Shown here: positions 42,925-51,329 of the stretch, in pieces
How the letters are laid out: every line of letters starts with the position of its first letter
How positions within the stretch are numbered: the stretch's first letter is position 1
Assembly: GCF_001314995.1 (NCBI RefSeq)
Contig: NZ_CP012938.1
Coordinates: 6,324,001-6,388,000 of the forward strand
DNA from: Bacteroides ovatus
Lineage (GTDB): Bacteria; Bacteroidota; Bacteroidia; Bacteroidales; Bacteroidaceae
Length of the DNA stretch: 64,000 bases
Direction of reading: 5' to 3'
The notes under the pieces: generated by a model
Databases searched by the model: none
What the model saw: only the letters and a program-made list of their open reading frames with translations
What the model was told of the DNA's origin: nothing
Program-made: the position numbers and the translations under genes

Positions 42925-43086
42925 ATGTAGGTCCCTAGATTCATGATAAACTCATGAAATCCCTACATTTTGCAGGTTAGAAATCGTACAGCGGTATATT
43001 TTTAACTTGGCCCTCATATCGGTGTAAAAACTGATATGTATCTATATGTGAAATATGCCAGCTGTCTGTGAGGATCGTTGGCATAT
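42925..43086 (+). ncRNA. candidate structured RNA, copy 2 (four hairpins)
   Basis: Same four-hairpin plan as copy 1. A: 42925-42931 with 42962-42968, bulge TCCCT(A), inner stem 42938-42946 with 42952-42961 (one bulged A). B: 42973-42984 with 42998-43009, C bulge, 42986-42989 with 42994-42997. C: 43015-43022 with 43031-43038. D: 43053-43062 with 43077-43086, loop TGTCTGTGAGGATC. Relative to copy 1 about ten pairs have changed on both sides (for example two in the tip of B, two in D, two in A). All five wobble pairs are G-U on the plus strand and would be A-C mismatches on the minus strand. Lies between the small HTH gene and the AAA-ATPase gene. Confidence 0.77.
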
Positions 43087-43181
43087 TGTTTTTAGGGGAG
43101 ATGTTGGTTAACGCTATCTTTTTGTCTGTTTAAGAAAAAATAATAATGTCTTGTATAATACCTGTTTTCGGATTTACTTGT

Positions 43182-43189
43182 TATCTTTG
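43182..43189 (+). promoter_or_regulatory. -7 box before the AAA-ATPase gene
   Basis: TATCTTTG matches TAnnTTTG; a -33 TTTG is not evident. Start codon 22 nt downstream. Confidence 0.4.
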
Positions 43190-43210
43190 TGATGTATATA
43201 TAATATATAT

Positions 43211-44785
43211 ATGATTGATATGGAAAATTTGCAAAGATTATATCCTATCGGGATACAGACATTCTCGAAGATACGGGAGGGAAATTACCTCTATATTGAT
43301 AAAACAGAATATGTTTACCGGATGACACATTCGGCGTCTGACTATATGTTTTTAAGTCGCCCACGGCGTTTTGGAAAGTCATTGCTCACTTCTACGTTAC
43401 ACAGTTATTTTTCCGGTCATAAAGAACTGTTCAGAGGGTTGGCTATTGAGAAGCTGGAGAAAGAATGGATGGAGTACCCGGTACTACATTTCGATATGAG
43501 TACCGCCAAACATGTAGATGAGGAACAGTTATTTCAAGAATTGAATTTGAAATTGTTCAATTACGAAGAAATTTATGGAAGGTTAGAGGAGGAGATTAAT
43601 CCCAATCAGCGTTTGATGGGGTTGATAAAGCGTGCTTATCAACAAACAGGTAAGAAAGTGGTCGTACTTATCGACGAATACGATGCTCCTTTGCTGGATG
43701 TGGCGCATGAACGGGAAAATCTTGATGTATTGCGCAACATCATGCGCAACTTCTACAGTCCATTGAAAGCGTGTGATCCTTATCTGCGATATGTGTTTCT
43801 GACTGGCATTACCAAATTCTCCCAACTCAGTATATTCAGCGAACTTAATAATATTGAGAATATTAGTATGGATGAACCTTATGCTGCCATCTGTGGTATT
43901 AGTGAGGATGAAATACGTTCTCAAATGAAAGAAGATGTGGAGGGGTTGGCGAAGAAGTTGGAGGTTACTCCAGAAGAAGCTTTGATGAAACTGAAAGAAA
44001 ATTATGACGGGTATCACTTTACTTACCCGTCGCCTGACATATACAATCCATTCAGTCTGCTTACAGCTATGGAAAAAGGTAAGATTGGTTCTTATTGGTT
44101 TGGCAGTGGTACGCCTACATATCTGATAAAGATGCTGGATAAGTTTGGCGTAGTACCTTCCGAAATCGGGAAGAAAAAGGCCGCTGTAGAGGATTTTGAT
44201 GCACCAACAGAAAGGATGACAAGCATTATTCCGTTGTTATATCAAAGTGGTTATATTACGATAAAGGACTATGATGAGGAATTGGACTTATATACATTGG
44301 ATATCCCCAATAAGGAAGTAAGAATAGGCTTAATGAAAAGTCTTCTCCCATATTATGTTGCTAGTAAAGCACCGGAAACCAATACTATGGTGGCGTATCT
44401 TTCTCGAGATATCCGTAATGGGGATATAGATGCTGCATTGCGTCGTTTGCAAATGTTCTTGTCCACCATACCTCAGTGCGATAATACGAAATATGAGGGA
44501 CATTATCAGCAGATATTTTATATCATATTCAGTTTATTGGGGTATTATGTGGATGTAGAAGTTCGTACTCCCCGTGGACGAGTGGATATGGTACTTCGTA
44601 CAGAAACCACATTGTATGTGATGGAATTGAAGTTGGATAAAGGAGCGGATCGGGCGATGGAACAGATTAACTTGAAGAATTATCCCGAACGTTTTGCTTT
44701 GTGTGGGCTCCCGATTATAAAGATAGCTGTCAGTTTTGATAGTGAACGATGCACAATTGGGGAATGGAAGATTATGGAAGGATGA
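43211..44785 (+). CDS. AAA-ATPase-like / PD-(D/E)XK nuclease family protein
   Basis: 524 aa. The N-terminal AAA-ATPase-like domain (about 1-290) has FLSRPRRFGKSLLTSTL as a P-loop variant (GKS), VVVLIDEYDAPLLD as Walker B, and RYVFLTGITKFS as sensor. The C-terminal ~100 residues match the PD-(D/E)XK superfamily (YYVDVEVRTPRGRVDMVLRTETTLYVMELKLDKGADRAMEQI, with D and ExK positions visible). These proteins occur in many copies per Bacteroides genome. A role in DNA transactions or defence has been proposed for the family on the basis of domains only; the function is unknown. Start may be 43211 or 43220. Confidence 0.88.
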   Translation: MIDMENLQRLYPIGIQTFSKIREGNYLYIDKTEYVYRMTHSASDYMFLSRPRRFGKSLLTSTLHSYFSGHKELFRGLAIEKLEKEWMEYPVLHFDMSTAKHVDEEQLFQELNLKLFNYEEIYGRLEEEINPNQRLMGLIKRAYQQTGKKVVVLIDEYDAPLLDVAHERENLDVLRNIMRNFYSPLKACDPYLRYVFLTGITKFSQLSIFSELNNIENISMDEPYAAICGISEDEIRSQMKEDVEGLAKKLEVTPEEALMKLKENYDGYHFTYPSPDIYNPFSLLTAMEKGKIGSYWFGSGTPTYLIKMLDKFGVVPSEIGKKKAAVEDFDAPTERMTSIIPLLYQSGYITIKDYDEELDLYTLDIPNKEVRIGLMKSLLPYYVASKAPETNTMVAYLSRDIRNGDIDAALRRLQMFLSTIPQCDNTKYEGHYQQIFYIIFSLLGYYVDVEVRTPRGRVDMVLRTETTLYVMELKLDKGADRAMEQINLKNYPERFALCGLPIIKIAVSFDSERCTIGEWKIMEG

Positions 44786-44917
44786 TTATGTTTTTTAGGA
44801 TGGTTAAAGAATATAAAAAAAGAGCAAACTCATAATATTCCTAAATCTTTCCGGAATCTGTATCGTTATTTGTAGCATAGAATAAAGTATAGTATTAACG
44901 CTAAAAGAATAACGATT

Positions 44918-45364
44918 ATGAAGAAAATTCTATCTCTACTTGTACTGGCTCTGGTAGCCGTGCAGTTTTCATTCGCAAAAGATGTGATAACTAAAGACAT
45001 GAATCAGTTGCCGCTTCCGGCGCGTAATTTTATCAATAGTAATTTTACAAAACCACAGGTTGCCCATATCAAAATTGATAAGGATATGATGGAATCTACC
45101 AAGTATGAAGTGGTATTGATGGATGGTACGGAAATTGATTTTGACAGTAAGGGAAACTGGGAAGAGGTAAGTGCTAAGAAAGGGCAGACTGTTCCTGTTA
45201 GTATTGTTCCGGGATTTGCTGTCAACTACCTGAAAGCGCATAATTTTGTGAATGAAGGAGTGACAAAAGTGGAACGTGACCGCAAGGGGTATGAGATTGA
45301 ATTGTCTACCGGGCTTTCTTTCAAATTTGATAAGAAAGGAAAATTTATCAAGACCGATGATTAA
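44918..45364 (+). CDS. secreted PepSY-like (BLIP-fold, DUF2874) protein
   Basis: 148 aa. Signal peptide 1-20 (ends FSFAKD), then two PepSY-like repeats: [24 protein letters not shown]...[22 protein letters not shown] and [45 protein letters not shown]. Periplasmic or surface protein; the family is widespread in Bacteroides, often in pairs, with unknown ligand. A related lipoprotein gene follows 37 nt downstream. Confidence 0.85.
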
Positions 45365-45401
45365 CTAGTTGCAGTAAATAGACCTAAACAAGAAGATAAC
45401 T

Positions 45402-45902
45402 ATGTGGAGATTTAAGTTTAGCGCATGGGTAGTAGTGTTGCTTATGGCTGCCTTTTCTTTCGGCGCATGTGATAATGACGATGATGATACTTTTGTTCCT
45501 CCCAGTAATATTACGGAGGCCTTGAAACAGGTATATCCGGCTGCCCAGAATATAGAATGGGAGATGAAAGGTGCTTATTATGTAGCTGACTGTTGGGTGA
45601 GTAATGATGAATTGGAAGTCTGGTTTGATGCTAATGCCAACTGGGTGATGACAGAAAATGAACTGAACAGTATTGATCAGTTGGTGCCGGCTGTTTATAC
45701 GGCTTTTATGGATTCTAAATATAACGCGTGGGTAGTGACAGATGTATATGTGTTGACATTTCCACAGAATCCGATGGAATCTGTGATTCAGGTGAAACAA
45801 GGTAGCCAGCGCTACTCGCTTTATTTCACGCAGGATGGCGGATTGATACATGAAAAAGATATCAGTAATGGAGACGATACGAATTGGCCGCCAACTGAAT
45901 AA
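45402..45902 (+). CDS. PepSY-like lipoprotein
   Basis: 166 aa. Lipoprotein signal with lipobox SFGAC (Cys24), acidic linker DNDDDDTF, then two PepSY-like units (ITEALKQVYPAAQNIEWEMKGAYYVADCWVSNDELEVWFDANANWVM, and the second ending YSLYFTQDGGLIHEKD). Probably operonic with the secreted homologue upstream. Ends 64 nt before the converging serine dehydratase gene, with a terminator between. Confidence 0.8.
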   Translation: MWRFKFSAWVVVLLMAAFSFGACDNDDDDTFVPPSNITEALKQVYPAAQNIEWEMKGAYYVADCWVSNDELEVWFDANANWVMTENELNSIDQLVPAVYTAFMDSKYNAWVVTDVYVLTFPQNPMESVIQVKQGSQRYSLYFTQDGGLIHEKDISNGDDTNWPPTE

Positions 45903-45921
45903 CTTTTAATCATAAAAATGA

Positions 45922-45964
45922 CAACGGACTATTTCTATAAAAGGAATGGTCCGTTGCTTTTTAT
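45922..45964. terminator. bidirectional terminator between converging genes
   Basis: CAACGGAC (45922-45929) pairs with GTCCGTTG (45949-45956), extended inward by ATT/AAT; followed by CTTTTTAT on the plus strand. Confidence 0.8.
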
Positions 45965-45966
45965 AA

Positions 45967-47175
45967 TTACATTTGTTTGTAATCTTTGGCCAATCCTCCT
46001 TCACTTGTTTCTTTATAGAGTGACGGTAGGTCATGTCCGGTCTGTTTCATCACTTGCACTACTTTGTCGAAAGAGACACGGTGCATGCCATCGGTAAAAG
46101 CTGAATAAAGATTAGCATCCAGCGCACGTGCGGCGGCGTATGCATTTCGTTCGATACAGGGAATTTGTACCAATCCGCATACCGGGTCGCAAGTCATTCC
46201 CAAATGGTGTTCCAAGCCCATTTCTGCTGCATACTCAATTTGTGCAGGGCTGCCCCCGAACAATTGATTGGCGGCAGCCGAAGCCATTGCGCAGGCAACA
46301 CCTACTTCTCCCTGACAACCTACTTCTGCTCCGGAAATGGATGCGTTGAATTTGACGATGTTGCCAAATAAACCGGCAGTGGCTAACGCACGTAAAATGC
46401 GCATATCGCTAAAGTCACGGCTTTTTTGAAGATGATAAAGTACGGCAGGCATAACTCCACAAGAACCACAGGTAGGTGCGGTTACTATTTTTCCACCGGA
46501 AGCATTTTCTTCACTTACCGCCAAAGCATAAGAGAAGACGAGTCCTCTGGATTGGAGGGATTGTTTATATCCGGTGGCACGTATATAATAGGTGGAGGCT
46601 TTTCGTCTAAGATTTAGTGGACCGGGCAGTACGCCTTCCGCTTCCAGTCCACGGTGAATGGCATCTTTCATGGTGGCCCATACTTCAGTCAGGTAGTCCC
46701 ATATATCTTCTTCCTCACATTCCTTTACGTATTCCCAATAACTTTTTCCGGTATCTTCACACCATTGGAGTATTTCGGTCATGTTTTCCATACCGTATAC
46801 ATCAGGGCTTTCAATGGTTGGATTATCATTGTTTTCTGCTAGTGTACCGCCGCCAATACTGTAAACAGTCCAGTTTTCCTGCACTTTATCATTACTGTCC
46901 AGAGCTGCAAATGTCATTCCGTTGGGATGGAACGGTAGAAAGACTTTGGGTTGCCATACAATTTCTACCGGGGCGGTGGGTTGCAAGGTATCTATAATGG
47001 CTACATCCGTCATGTGTCCTTTGCCTGTAGCAGCTAAACTGCCGTAAAGGGTTACTTTAAAAGATGCAGCATCCGGATGACGTTCCAGAAACATTTCGGC
47101 AGCTTTGCGCGGTCCCATAGTGTGGCTACTGGAAGGTCCTGTACCTATCCTGTATAGCTCTTTAATCGATTTCAT
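45967..47175 (-). CDS. L-serine ammonia-lyase (iron-sulfur serine dehydratase)
   Basis: 402 aa from the Met at 47173-47175 (MKSIKELYRIGTGPSSSHT); a longer frame reaches 47232 but would overlap corA. Single-chain form with beta domain first (GTGPSSSHTMGPRKAAEMF, GSLAATGKGHMTD) and the catalytic alpha domain after about 170 (APTCGSCGVMPAVLYHL, GCQGEVGVACAMASAAANQL, CDPVCGLVQIPCIERNA), with the Cys that hold the [4Fe-4S] cluster. Deaminates L-serine to pyruvate and ammonia in the cytosol. Confidence 0.93.
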   Translation of the reverse strand: MKSIKELYRIGTGPSSSHTMGPRKAAEMFLERHPDAASFKVTLYGSLAATGKGHMTDVAIIDTLQPTAPVEIVWQPKVFLPFHPNGMTFAALDSNDKVQENWTVYSIGGGTLAENNDNPTIESPDVYGMENMTEILQWCEDTGKSYWEYVKECEEEDIWDYLTEVWATMKDAIHRGLEAEGVLPGPLNLRRKASTYYIRATGYKQSLQSRGLVFSYALAVSEENASGGKIVTAPTCGSCGVMPAVLYHLQKSRDFSDMRILRALATAGLFGNIVKFNASISGAEVGCQGEVGVACAMASAAANQLFGGSPAQIEYAAEMGLEHHLGMTCDPVCGLVQIPCIERNAYAAARALDANLYSAFTDGMHRVSFDKVVQVMKQTGHDLPSLYKETSEGGLAKDYKQM

Positions 47176-47194
47176 GACTGATGATGTGTTTTTG

Positions 47195-48247
47195 TTAATA
47201 CCATTTCTTTTTTCTGAAGTACAAATATACAATAATACCGATAATTGCCATTATAATCCAGGCAAATAAATACCCGTACTGCCATTCCAGTTCCGGCATC
47301 CATTTGTAATTCATTCCCCATACTCCGACCAGAAATGTCAAAGGGATAAAGATGGTGGATACGATGGTTAATCTTTTCATGATATCGTTCATTCGTAAGT
47401 CATTGTTGGAGATGTATAGATCGACTAATGAAGAAAGGGTTTCCCGGCAGATTTCGATGGTTTGTAATACAAATTGCAAGTGGTCGTTTACATCATTGAA
47501 AAAGGCGCGGTTCACTTTATGGATGAGCAGATTTTCTGCTCGCAATAGCTTTATATATTGTTCTTTTAAGGGGAGGATTGCTTTTTTCATTAGCATATAT
47601 TGGCGTCGTAATGCCTGAATCTGGATACCGATGTCGTCTCCGCTGGTGATGGTTAGCAATTCTTCTTCCAAATCTTCGAGTGCGTCATCGATGGAAGAGA
47701 TGGTTGAAATGTAGTTTCCCATCACGCTGTTGAGCAGTACGCTAAGTAGATAATCTGTTTGACGGCTGCGTATCTTCAGAACATCATTACGCAAGGCAGA
47801 ACTGACATCATCAAAGAAATCAGTTTCTTTTTCGAGGAAAGTCAGTACATAATTATTTCCTATGATAAGGCAGACTTGCTGTTGGAGCAGTTCATCCAGT
47901 TCATTTTCTTCTTTATGTTCGTTCGGATAGAATATCTTTAAGATCAGGACAATGTATTTATCATGTTCTTCTATCTTGGTCGGATGGTCCGCATTCAATA
48001 TATCTTGTAAGACAAGGAAGTCTATTTCGAAATGACTGCAAATTTCCCGGATAGTTTCTGTGTTTTTCATTCCGTGTATCTGTAGCCAGTTGATTTGATC
48101 GTTGTTCAGCGTACCTTTGATGGCTTGAAAAGTATCACTAGAACTTTCCTGCATCTCGGTAGCATTGTAAGTACAAAGATGTAAATGGGTAGGAGTAAGA
48201 CTTTCTCCTGTATAAATAAGCTTTTCGCTTAACAGATTATTTTTCAT
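47195..48247 (-). CDS. corA: CorA-type magnesium/cobalt transporter
   Basis: 350 aa. A large soluble N-terminal alpha/beta and long-helix region, then two C-terminal TM helices with the YGMN-type selectivity signature as VWGMNYKWMPEL after TM1 (STIFIPLTFLVGVWGMN), and a basic tail (YFRKKKWY). Pentameric Mg2+ channel of the inner membrane. Located 19 nt upstream of the serine dehydratase start, so co-transcription is likely. Confidence 0.92.
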   Translation of the reverse strand: MKNNLLSEKLIYTGESLTPTHLHLCTYNATEMQESSSDTFQAIKGTLNNDQINWLQIHGMKNTETIREICSHFEIDFLVLQDILNADHPTKIEEHDKYIVLILKIFYPNEHKEENELDELLQQQVCLIIGNNYVLTFLEKETDFFDDVSSALRNDVLKIRSRQTDYLLSVLLNSVMGNYISTISSIDDALEDLEEELLTITSGDDIGIQIQALRRQYMLMKKAILPLKEQYIKLLRAENLLIHKVNRAFFNDVNDHLQFVLQTIEICRETLSSLVDLYISNNDLRMNDIMKRLTIVSTIFIPLTFLVGVWGMNYKWMPELEWQYGYLFAWIIMAIIGIIVYLYFRKKKWY

Positions 48248-48333
48248 GCTTTATTCTCGTTTTAGAAAACCACTGTAACAAAGGTAGTGGTTTTCTAAAT
48301 GAGAACAAGTTCTTTGAACGTTTTGTTTACGTG

Positions 48334-50835
48334 TTAGTCAAAATCGACTACTGTGATTCCGGCACCGCCAAACTGTACATGTTCGTCGGAATAGTGACTG
48401 ACTCCCGGTACGGTGGCCAGATATTGGCGGATAAGTGTACGAAGTATTCCCGTTCCTGTGCCGTGAAGGATACGTACACGATCCATGCCGACTAATATGG
48501 CGTCATCAATAAAATAGGTGACTGCCTGTAAGGCTTCATCCCCACGCATTCCGCGTACATCAATGTCCTGTTTGAAGCTAAGCTTCTTTTCATACATCTG
48601 ATCGTGTGTCTGGCTGCTGACAAAAGTGCTTTTTGCAATCCCTTCCGTCTTGGGCGTATGATTGGCACGTTCCAGACGGTCTATTTTTACGGTCGTTTTT
48701 ATGCTTCCAAAAGCAACAGTCGCATTTTTACCACTGATTTCCATCACTTGGCCGACGCTTGTCTGTCCTTTGATTTTTACATTTTCTCCTATTGCAATCG
48801 GCACTATTTTAGGGGCACTTGATGGAGAAGAGACTGCAGCTTTCGGTTCACTCTTCTTGTTTTTCTTCCGTTCTTGCTTTTCCTTTAGTTTCTCCATTTT
48901 TTTTGCAATCTTCTCTTCATGCTCTTTAGATGCCAATGCATCCAGAGAAGTACGGAAGTCTGTCAGTTCCTGACGTGCCTGGCGCGTCTTTTCCTTTTCA
49001 GCTTGCGCTTCCTTTATTGTACGAATCGTATTTTCAATGCGGGCATTGGATTCCTGAAGCATGCGTTCCGCTTCTTCTTTTGCTTGCCGGATAATCTCTT
49101 TCCGGGATTTTTGCAATTCTTCCATCTCTGTCTGGTAACGGGCAATGGTTTCTTCCATGTGCTTTTCCCGTTGACGGATGGTTTGACGTTTCCCTTCCCA
49201 GTAACGCTTGTCGCGTACAATGTCCTGAAGGTATTTGTCTGCATTGATATATTCGCTTCCTACGATTTCCGAAGCATCTGCGATGACATCTTCCGGTAGT
49301 CCGATTTTTCGTGCAATTTCTACGGCGAACGAACTTCCCGGATTACCGATTTGTAATTGGAAAAGTGCTTGCATGAGATGACGGTCGTAAAGCATGGCTC
49401 CGTTCACTACTCCTTCATGATCTTCGGCAAAATGTTTCAGATTCTGGTAGTGGGTAGTGATGACTCCGAATGTTCCTTTCTGGTTGAAACGTTTCAGTAC
49501 AGCTTCGGCAATAGCACCTCCGATTTGCGGCTCCGTACCTCCACCGAACTCGTCAATCAGGATGAGGCTCCGTTCGTTACAGCTCTTCATCATGATTTTC
49601 ATATTGGTCAAGTGAGAAGAGTAGGTACTCAAATCATCTTCAATAGATTGCTCATCACCAATATCGATAAAGATGCTACTGAATATACCGGCATGACTAC
49701 GTTCGTGCAAGGGAATCAGCATGCCGCATTGCAGCATATATTGTAGCAAACCGACTGTTTTCAAACAGACGGACTTACCTCCGGCATTCGGCCCGGATAT
49801 AATAAGGATACGTTGTTTTTGATCGAGCTCTATATCCAGTGGTACGACTTTCTTTCCATGTTTGGCTAATGAAAGTTGTAATAAAGGATGCACTGCCATT
49901 GTCCAATCCAGTAGTTGCTCATTCTCTACGGTGGGTTTCAGACTATTGGTCTGTATGGCGAAGTAACTTTTCGCACGGATAAAATCTATCTCTGCCAGAA
50001 ATTCGTATGATTGAAGAATTTCCGGAATAGATGGACGAAGGATATTCGAGAACTCGGTAAGGATACGAATGATCTCACGTCGTTCATCACCTTCGAGTTC
50101 ACGGATGCGGTTGTTGGCTTCTACCACTTCCGCCGGTTCTATAAACACAGTTTTTCCGCTGGCAGATTCATCGTGTACGATACCTTTGATTTTTCGCTTG
50201 AGTCCAGGGGCAACTGGAATCACCAGACGTCCGTCACGCATGGTGGGAGCTACATCTTTGTCCACGTATCCTTCGGACTGCGCACTACGCAGGATGCTGT
50301 TTAATGAACGGGAAATATTTCCCATCGTACTGGCAAGTTCGCGACGTATGCGGGCTAATTCGGTAGAGGCATTATCCTTGATTTTTCCATATTTGTTAAG
50401 AATGCCGTCTATTTTTCCTATCAGTTGCGGGAACACGGCAATATCTCCTGCCAGTCGTTGCAGGCTGGGGTAGGGGGTATTGTTTCCTTCTTCATCTTCA
50501 TTCCGATGCAGAAAGCGTACAATGTCACGGATGGTTTCTAATGAACGGCGTAGATCAAATAATTCTTGTTCGTCCAAATACATTCCTTCTATTCGCACAC
50601 GTTTTAGCGAAGGACGGACATCAAAGAAAAATTGATCGGGAAATCCGTCCTCTTCCTGGATGATGCGGACAAACTCTGTTACTTGGTTTAATTTCTCCTC
50701 AACCTCTTCATGTTGCTCGGAAAAGTTCATGTCTGTAACTCTTTCTTCACCTAAAGTACTGAGGCACTTATCTTTTAGTAACTGTCTTATCTGGTCGAAT
50801 CCTATCTTTTGCTCAAAGTTTTGAGGGTATATCAT
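48334..50835 (-). CDS. mutS2: endonuclease MutS2
   Basis: 833 aa from MIYPQNFEQKIGF (ATG 50833-50835, 3' of a TATTTTTG -7 box on the minus strand at 50860-50867). MutS-type core and clamp (EGMYLDEQELFDLRRSL; HDESASGKTVFIEPAEVVEANN), ABC ATPase with ISGPNAGGKSVCLKTVG, STYSSHLTNMK and LIDEFGGGTEP, a long coiled-coil (about 520-650), a KOW/SH3-like part and a C-terminal Smr nuclease domain (DVRGMRGDEALQAVTYFIDDA, ILHGTGTGILR). Acts on stalled ribosomes and/or recombination intermediates in other bacteria. Confidence 0.95.
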   Translation of the reverse strand: MIYPQNFEQKIGFDQIRQLLKDKCLSTLGEERVTDMNFSEQHEEVEEKLNQVTEFVRIIQEEDGFPDQFFFDVRPSLKRVRIEGMYLDEQELFDLRRSLETIRDIVRFLHRNEDEEGNNTPYPSLQRLAGDIAVFPQLIGKIDGILNKYGKIKDNASTELARIRRELASTMGNISRSLNSILRSAQSEGYVDKDVAPTMRDGRLVIPVAPGLKRKIKGIVHDESASGKTVFIEPAEVVEANNRIRELEGDERREIIRILTEFSNILRPSIPEILQSYEFLAEIDFIRAKSYFAIQTNSLKPTVENEQLLDWTMAVHPLLQLSLAKHGKKVVPLDIELDQKQRILIISGPNAGGKSVCLKTVGLLQYMLQCGMLIPLHERSHAGIFSSIFIDIGDEQSIEDDLSTYSSHLTNMKIMMKSCNERSLILIDEFGGGTEPQIGGAIAEAVLKRFNQKGTFGVITTHYQNLKHFAEDHEGVVNGAMLYDRHLMQALFQLQIGNPGSSFAVEIARKIGLPEDVIADASEIVGSEYINADKYLQDIVRDKRYWEGKRQTIRQREKHMEETIARYQTEMEELQKSRKEIIRQAKEEAERMLQESNARIENTIRTIKEAQAEKEKTRQARQELTDFRTSLDALASKEHEEKIAKKMEKLKEKQERKKNKKSEPKAAVSSPSSAPKIVPIAIGENVKIKGQTSVGQVMEISGKNATVAFGSIKTTVKIDRLERANHTPKTEGIAKSTFVSSQTHDQMYEKKLSFKQDIDVRGMRGDEALQAVTYFIDDAILVGMDRVRILHGTGTGILRTLIRQYLATVPGVSHYSDEHVQFGGAGITVVDFD

Positions 50836-50897
50836 ATTTCTGTTCTTACTAATGAACTGCAAAAATACGATTAATTCGCGAAAAAAATATCAGAATG

Positions 50898-50928
50898 TTT
50901 GCAGATTTAAAAATGATTCGTACCTTTG
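50898..50928 (+). promoter_or_regulatory. promoter of tRNA-Ser
   Basis: TTTG (50898-50901), 19 nt, TACCTTTG (50921-50928): full Bacteroides consensus, 40 nt before the mature tRNA. Confidence 0.8.
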
Positions 50929-50968
50929 CACCGCTTTCAACGGAAAGCACTTCTGATAAAGGAGTTTT

Positions 50969-51053
50969 GGAGAGGTGGCAGAGTGGTCGATTGCGGCGGT
51001 CTTGAAAACCGTTGTACTGCGAGGTACCCGGGGTTCGAATCCCTGTCTCTCCG
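50969..51053 (+). tRNA. tRNA-Ser (anticodon TGA)
   Basis: Acceptor GGAGAGG pairs with TCTCTCC (51046-51052) with discriminator G; D arm with GCAGAGTGG; anticodon loop CTTGAAA with TGA at 51003-51005; a long variable arm (TGTACTGCGAGGTACC) as in class II tRNAs; T arm GGGGTTCGAATCCC. CCA not encoded. Confidence 0.97.
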
Positions 51054-51068
51054 CTTCAATTAATAGAT

Positions 51069-51107
51069 AAATCCCTGTAAAGTAGTACTTTACGGGGATT
51101 TTTTTAT
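51069..51107 (+). terminator. Rho-independent terminator after tRNA-Ser
   Basis: AATCCC-GTAAAGTA-TACTTTAC-GGGATT arms around 51069-51100 followed by seven T. Confidence 0.88.
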
Positions 51108-51304
51108 TTGTGTATGTGAATAAGATAAGCATAAAAAGGGGCGGTTTCTGTTGAAATAGAAAATAACACTATTTGAACTGTTTATTTTAGAATAAACACT
51201 CTTTTTTCAGATTAAATTTATCGGTTTAAAGAATATTATTCCAAAATGCTTATTATCAGTTAAATATCTGTTTTTATCTACTGTCGGATTTCAGTTTTTA
51301 TATC

Positions 51305-51312
51305 TACCTTTG
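51305..51312 (+). promoter_or_regulatory. -7 box before the PLP enzyme gene
   Basis: TACCTTTG fits TAnnTTTG, without a clear -33. Transcription from it would leave only about 10 nt before the first possible start (51330), which favours the later Met at 51357 or 51360. Confidence 0.45.
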
Positions 51313-51329
51313 TTCTTATTGTACGAGAT

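Noticed and set aside
41536..43086. Retron or group II intron origin of the structured element
   Set aside because: No reverse transcriptase gene or intron domain V-like hairpin is seen; the RNA copies stand alone.
48604..50473. Several plus-strand ORFs of 70-134 codons
   Set aside because: All lie antisense to mutS2 and look like shadows.
50890..51132. 80-codon minus-strand ORF
   Set aside because: It is the antisense of tRNA-Ser, its promoter and terminator, and has no features of a protein.
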